Assembly (NCBI GenBank): GCA_964606765.1
Contig: CAZSIR010000056.1
Location: 1-16,240, forward strand
Length of the DNA stretch: 16,240 nucleotides
Reading direction: 5' to 3'
DNA from: Ga0077527 sp964606765
GTDB lineage: Bacteria > Pseudomonadota > Gammaproteobacteria > Burkholderiales > SG8-41
The notes beneath the pieces were generated by a model, which was not told the origin of the DNA, ran no database searches, and worked only from the letters and a program-made list of their open reading frames with translations. The translations under genes were made by a program, and so were the position numbers. Below, one piece after another: positions 13,733-16,240 of this stretch (positions are counted from its first letter, which is position 1; each line of letters opens with the position of its first letter).

Positions 13733-14653
13733 TCAGCCGCGGGGCCGTGCCGGCCGTTGCGGATGAGTCCAGCGCTTTTTGAGCATCGCCTGAAACTCCT
13801 GCGCCGCGGGTGACAGCGTCACGCCGCGACGCCGGATCACCACCAGCGTGCGTGTCAGTTTCGGTTCGACCAGCGGCCGGCTGACGAGCCTGGAGTCCCT
13901 TCTTCCCGCCAGCGCCAGCATCGGCACCGCGATGACGCCGATGCCGGCTTCGACCATGCCCAGTCCGGTCGAAAAGGAATGCTGCACCTCGTAAGTCCAG
14001 CGCTGGCGCGGCAGGTTGCTGGGCAGTCCAAAATCGAGCAGCGCGCGATTGCCGCTGAGGCGGCCGACGGTGATCAGCCGGTGTTGCTCGAGTTCCGACC
14101 ATTTCACGCTGCGCCGTTTCGCCAGCGGATGGTCCCGGTGGCAGGCCAGCACGAAGGGATCTTCAAACAACGCTTCGGTTTCGATGTCCGGTTCGTCGGC
14201 GCCGGACAGCGTCAGGCCGAATTCCGCTTCGCCGCGCAATACCGCCTGCAGCACTTCATTGGCATGCACGTCGAGGATGCGAATTCGGTTGTCGGGATGT
14301 TTTGCGCTGTAGTCGCGGATCACCGGCGGCAGGATGCACATGGCGGCCGTCGGTACGCAGGCCAGCGCGACCTGCCCCGAGCCGTGTTTCGCCATCTCGC
14401 GCAGACTGACAATGGAGGTTTCCAGTTCCTCGATCAGCCGCCGCGCCTGGGGCAGAAAGTCGCGTCCGACGGCGGTCAGCCGCACCCGGCGCGTGGTGCG
14501 GTCGAGCAGGCGCACGCCGAGGTCGGCCTCGAGTTTGCTGATGCGCCGCGACAAGGCGGACTGGGACAGAAACAAGGACTTGGCCGCCTTCTGGAAGGTA
14601 CCAAGTTCCGCAATGCGGGCAAAAGCCTGCAGGCCGTGTACATCGAGGTTCAT
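13733..14653 (-). CDS. LysR-type transcriptional regulator
   Basis: A 306-residue LysR-family regulator. The N-terminal winged helix-turn-helix is clear: LQAFARIAELGTFQKAAKSL, then LSQSALSRRISKLEADLGVRLLDR, then RRVRLTAVG (residues 8-63). A linker helix and the effector-binding domain follow from about residue 90, with VALACVPTAAMCILPPVIRDY and FALGLT-like segments, and GLGMVEAGIGVIAVP near the C terminus. AGGAA lies 7 bases upstream of ATG 14653. It is transcribed away from the TcuA-like gene and so probably activates it in response to a tricarboxylate-type effector (inference). By position it corresponds to TcuR, but the effector cannot be read. A GC-rich imperfect hairpin lies just before its ribosome binding site. 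Confidence 0.93.
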   Translation of the reverse strand: MNLDVHGLQAFARIAELGTFQKAAKSLFLSQSALSRRISKLEADLGVRLLDRTTRRVRLTAVGRDFLPQARRLIEELETSIVSLREMAKHGSGQVALACVPTAAMCILPPVIRDYSAKHPDNRIRILDVHANEVLQAVLRGEAEFGLTLSGADEPDIETEALFEDPFVLACHRDHPLAKRRSVKWSELEQHRLITVGRLSGNRALLDFGLPSNLPRQRWTYEVQHSFSTGLGMVEAGIGVIAVPMLALAGRRDSRLVSRPLVEPKLTRTLVVIRRRGVTLSPAAQEFQAMLKKRWTHPQRPARPRG

Positions 14654-14737
14654 CGCTGATTTCCTGCCGGCCGCGCCGAAACCTTGTGACGGCTCCGCGC
14701 CGGCCGGTCCCTGTTGATTGATGCGTAATGGCGAACA

Positions 14738-14751
14738 ATTATTGCAACAAT
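14738..14751. promoter_or_regulatory. LysR-box-like palindrome upstream of the TcuA-like gene
   Basis: ATTATTGCAACAAT is a 14-base palindrome with a single mismatched pair. It is centred 12-13 bases upstream of the putative -35 of the divergent dehydrogenase gene. A second ATT...AAT element, ATTGATGCGTAAT, lies at 14717-14729. LysR regulators typically use such paired sites, one for recognition and one near the -35 for activation. Confidence 0.5.
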
Positions 14752-14756
14752 CTCAT

Positions 14757-14785
14757 TTTACTCAAGAGTGCGGGGGACGGATAAT
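14757..14785 (+). promoter_or_regulatory. Candidate promoter of the TcuA-like gene
   Basis: TTTACT (14757-14762, four of six) and GATAAT (14780-14785, five of six) are spaced 17 bases apart. The -10 is embedded in a small palindrome, CGGAT-A-ATCCG. The 5' leader would be about 35 bases, with AAAGG at 14812-14816 as ribosome binding site. The weak -35 next to a LysR-type site fits an activator-dependent promoter. Confidence 0.5.
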
Positions 14786-14825
14786 CCGCCCTCTCCCGAA
14801 ATTCGCCATTGAAAGGTTCCACGAT

Positions 14826-16240
14826 ATGCAACAGGAATTCGACGTCGTCGTCGTCGGCAAGGGCAATGCCGCCATGTGCGCGGCCCTTTCCGCCCATGAC
14901 CAGGGCGCCAAAGTCGCCATTCTCGAAGCCGCTTCGGAAGACGAAGGCGGTGGCAACAGCCGCTTCGCCGGCGGCGTCATGCGCTTCGCCTACGAAACCG
15001 TGGAAGACCTGCTGAAGATCACCGACATCAGCGAGCAGGAAATCGCCGAAACCGATTTCGGCACCAACACCCGCGAGGAATTTCTCGACAAGATCCACCA
15101 GCTCACTGCCTACCGCACCGATCCCGACCTGTCGGAATACCTGGTCAACGAAAGCCTGCCGACGATGATCTGGCTGCGCGAAAAAGGCGTGAAGTTCGTG
15201 CCGAACTGGGGCCGCCAGTCAGCGGTGGTCGACGGCAAGCGCAAATTCTTCGGCAACATGCCGATCGAGGCCCACGGCGGCGGTGCCGGCCTGGTGCAGT
15301 ATCTCGACAAGGCGGTGAAAAAGGCCGGCATCCCGGTGCTTTTCGAGACCCGTGCGATCAAGCTGATCTACGACGGCGCCACGGTCGGCGGCGTGCAGGT
15401 GCGGCAGAAAGGCAAGTCCTTCGAGATCAAGGCCAAGGCTGTCGTGCTCGCCTGCGGCGGCTTCGAGGCCAACCCGGAAATGCGCGCGCGCTACCTGGGT
15501 CCGGGCTGGGAACTGGCCAAGGTGCGCGGCTCGCGCTTCAACGTCGGCGACGGACTGAAAATGGCGCTCGACATCGGCGCCGCGCCCTACGGCAACTGGT
15601 CGGGCTGCCACGCCACCGGCTGGGACCGCTACGCGCCGGAATTCGGCGACGTCAATGTCGGCGACCAGTTCCAGAAACACAGCTACATCTTCGGCCTGCT
15701 GATCAATTCGGAAGGCAAACGCTTTGTCGACGAAGGTTACGACTTCCATTCCTTCACCTACGCCAAGTACGGCGGCGAAGTGCTGAAGCAGCCGGGGCAG
15801 TTCGCCTGGCAGGTGTTCGACTCCAAAGTCACGAAACTGCTGCGTTCCGAGTACCGCATCAAGTTCGTCACCAAGGTCAGCGCCAACACGCTGGAAGAAC
15901 TCGCGACCAAGCTGGAAGGCGTCAACCCTGAACAGTTCCTCAAAACCGTCAACGAGTACAACGCTGCGGTGAAAAAGGACGTGCCGTTCAACCACGTGAT
16001 CAAGGACGGCAAGGGCACCGTCGGCATCGAGCCGCCGAAATCGAACTGGGCGCAGGCGCTCGACGCGCCGCCCTACGATGCCTACGCCACGACCTGCGGC
16101 ATCACCTTCACCTTCGGCGGTCTGCGCATCGACAAGGAGTCCGGCCAGGTGGTTGATTCCAACCAGTTGCCGATCCCCGGGCTGTACTGCGCCGGTGAAA
16201 TGGTCGGCGGGCTGTTCTATTTCAATTACCCCAGTGGCAC
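14826..16240 (+). CDS. tcuA: FAD-dependent dehydrogenase resembling tricarballylate dehydrogenase TcuA (3' truncated)
   Basis: An open frame of 471 codons with no stop before the window end. The start reads MQQEFDVVVVGKGNAAMCAA, an FAD-binding GxGxxA motif at residues 11-16, followed by GGNSRFAGG at 42-50. These match TcuA, which oxidises tricarballylate to cis-aconitate with FAD. The family is related to fumarate reductase flavoproteins and ketosteroid dehydrogenases. VVLACGGFEANPEMRARYLG and GLLINSEGKRFVDEG are family-typical. The visible end, LYCAGEMVGGLFYFNYPSGT, is the C-terminal FAD motif, so probably only a few dozen residues are missing. ATG 14826 has AAAGG 9 bases upstream. Together with the divergent LysR gene and the orphan Bug protein it points to use of tricarboxylates or similar acids. 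The substrate could differ within this family. Confidence 0.85.
   Translation, partial: MQQEFDVVVVGKGNAAMCAALSAHDQGAKVAILEAASEDEGGGNSRFAGGVMRFAYETVEDLLKITDISEQEIAETDFGTNTREEFLDKIHQLTAYRTDPDLSEYLVNESLPTMIWLREKGVKFVPNWGRQSAVVDGKRKFFGNMPIEAHGGGAGLVQYLDKAVKKAGIPVLFETRAIKLIYDGATVGGVQVRQKGKSFEIKAKAVVLACGGFEANPEMRARYLGPGWELAKVRGSRFNVGDGLKMALDIGAAPYGNWSGCHATGWDRYAPEFGDVNVGDQFQKHSYIFGLLINSEGKRFVDEGYDFHSFTYAKYGGEVLKQPGQFAWQVFDSKVTKLLRSEYRIKFVTKVSANTLEELATKLEGVNPEQFLKTVNEYNAAVKKDVPFNHVIKDGKGTVGIEPPKSNWAQALDAPPYDAYATTCGITFTFGGLRIDKESGQVVDSNQLPIPGLYCAGEMVGGLFYFNYPSG

Noticed and set aside
13396..13782. 128-codon plus-strand frame across the soxR promoter
   Set aside because: It would start inside soxR, cross the operator and end inside lysR; the translation is Cys/Ser/Arg-rich without any family resemblance.
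15219..15995. 258-codon minus-strand frame
   Set aside because: It is antisense to the TcuA-like gene, whose product has clear FAD-binding motifs through this stretch.

Overview
The window reads as chromosomal DNA of a GC-rich betaproteobacterium, most likely of the Burkholderiales. This is inferred from the gene families: a Bug/TctC-type periplasmic binding protein, a soxR-C-D-Y-Z-A-X-B gene order, DUF1415 and YaeQ proteins, and TcuA with a divergent LysR regulator. Genes are dense and intergenic gaps are short. I see no insertion sequence, transposase, phage gene, CRISPR array or integrase.

Region 1 (1-3785) is a selenocysteine neighbourhood. It opens with the 3' end of selB, the elongation factor that delivers Sec-tRNA, and closes with selC, a clear tRNA-Sec with anticodon TCA at 3691-3785. 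Between them lie a thioredoxin-reductase-like flavoprotein with altered cofactor motifs, a DUF1415 protein, a YaeQ-family protein (these two start almost back to back), and a Bug-type solute-binding protein. No selenoprotein gene is visible here, so the proteins that use selenocysteine must be encoded elsewhere.

Region 2 (3839-5224) is one MmgE/PrpD-family gene, 53 bp downstream of selC with no visible terminator or promoter between them. It converges on the end of the sox operon with a 9-bp gap.

Region 3 (5234-13473, minus strand) is a compact thiosulfate-oxidation (Sox) operon of ten genes in transcription order: soxR (ArsR-family repressor), soxC, soxD, soxY, soxZ, soxA, soxX, soxB, soxH (metallo-beta-lactamase fold), and a DsrE-family lipoprotein. 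SoxYZ carries the sulfur chain on a C-terminal GGCGG cysteine. SoxAX conjugates thiosulfate to it, SoxB hydrolyses off sulfate, and SoxCD oxidises the remaining sulfane sulfur, so the full Kelly-Friedrich cycle to sulfate is encoded. A sharp promoter ahead of soxR is covered by a perfect 10-bp inverted repeat whose two arms carry the -35 and -10 boxes. This is a strong candidate for the SoxR operator. SoxX-SoxB-SoxH-DsrE are linked by successive 4-bp stop/start overlaps.

Region 4 (13733-16240) is a LysR-type regulator divergent from an FAD-dependent dehydrogenase resembling tricarballylate dehydrogenase TcuA, which runs off the end of the window. A LysR-box-like palindrome sits directly upstream of a good sigma-70-type promoter for it.

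Together these suggest a mixotroph that oxidises reduced sulfur and uses tricarboxylic or other organic acids, with selenoprotein synthesis. The parts that most deserve a second look are the soxH-dsrE lipoprotein tail of the sox operon, the symmetric soxR operator/promoter, the tRNA-Sec/mmgE linkage and the unusual TrxR-like protein next to selB.
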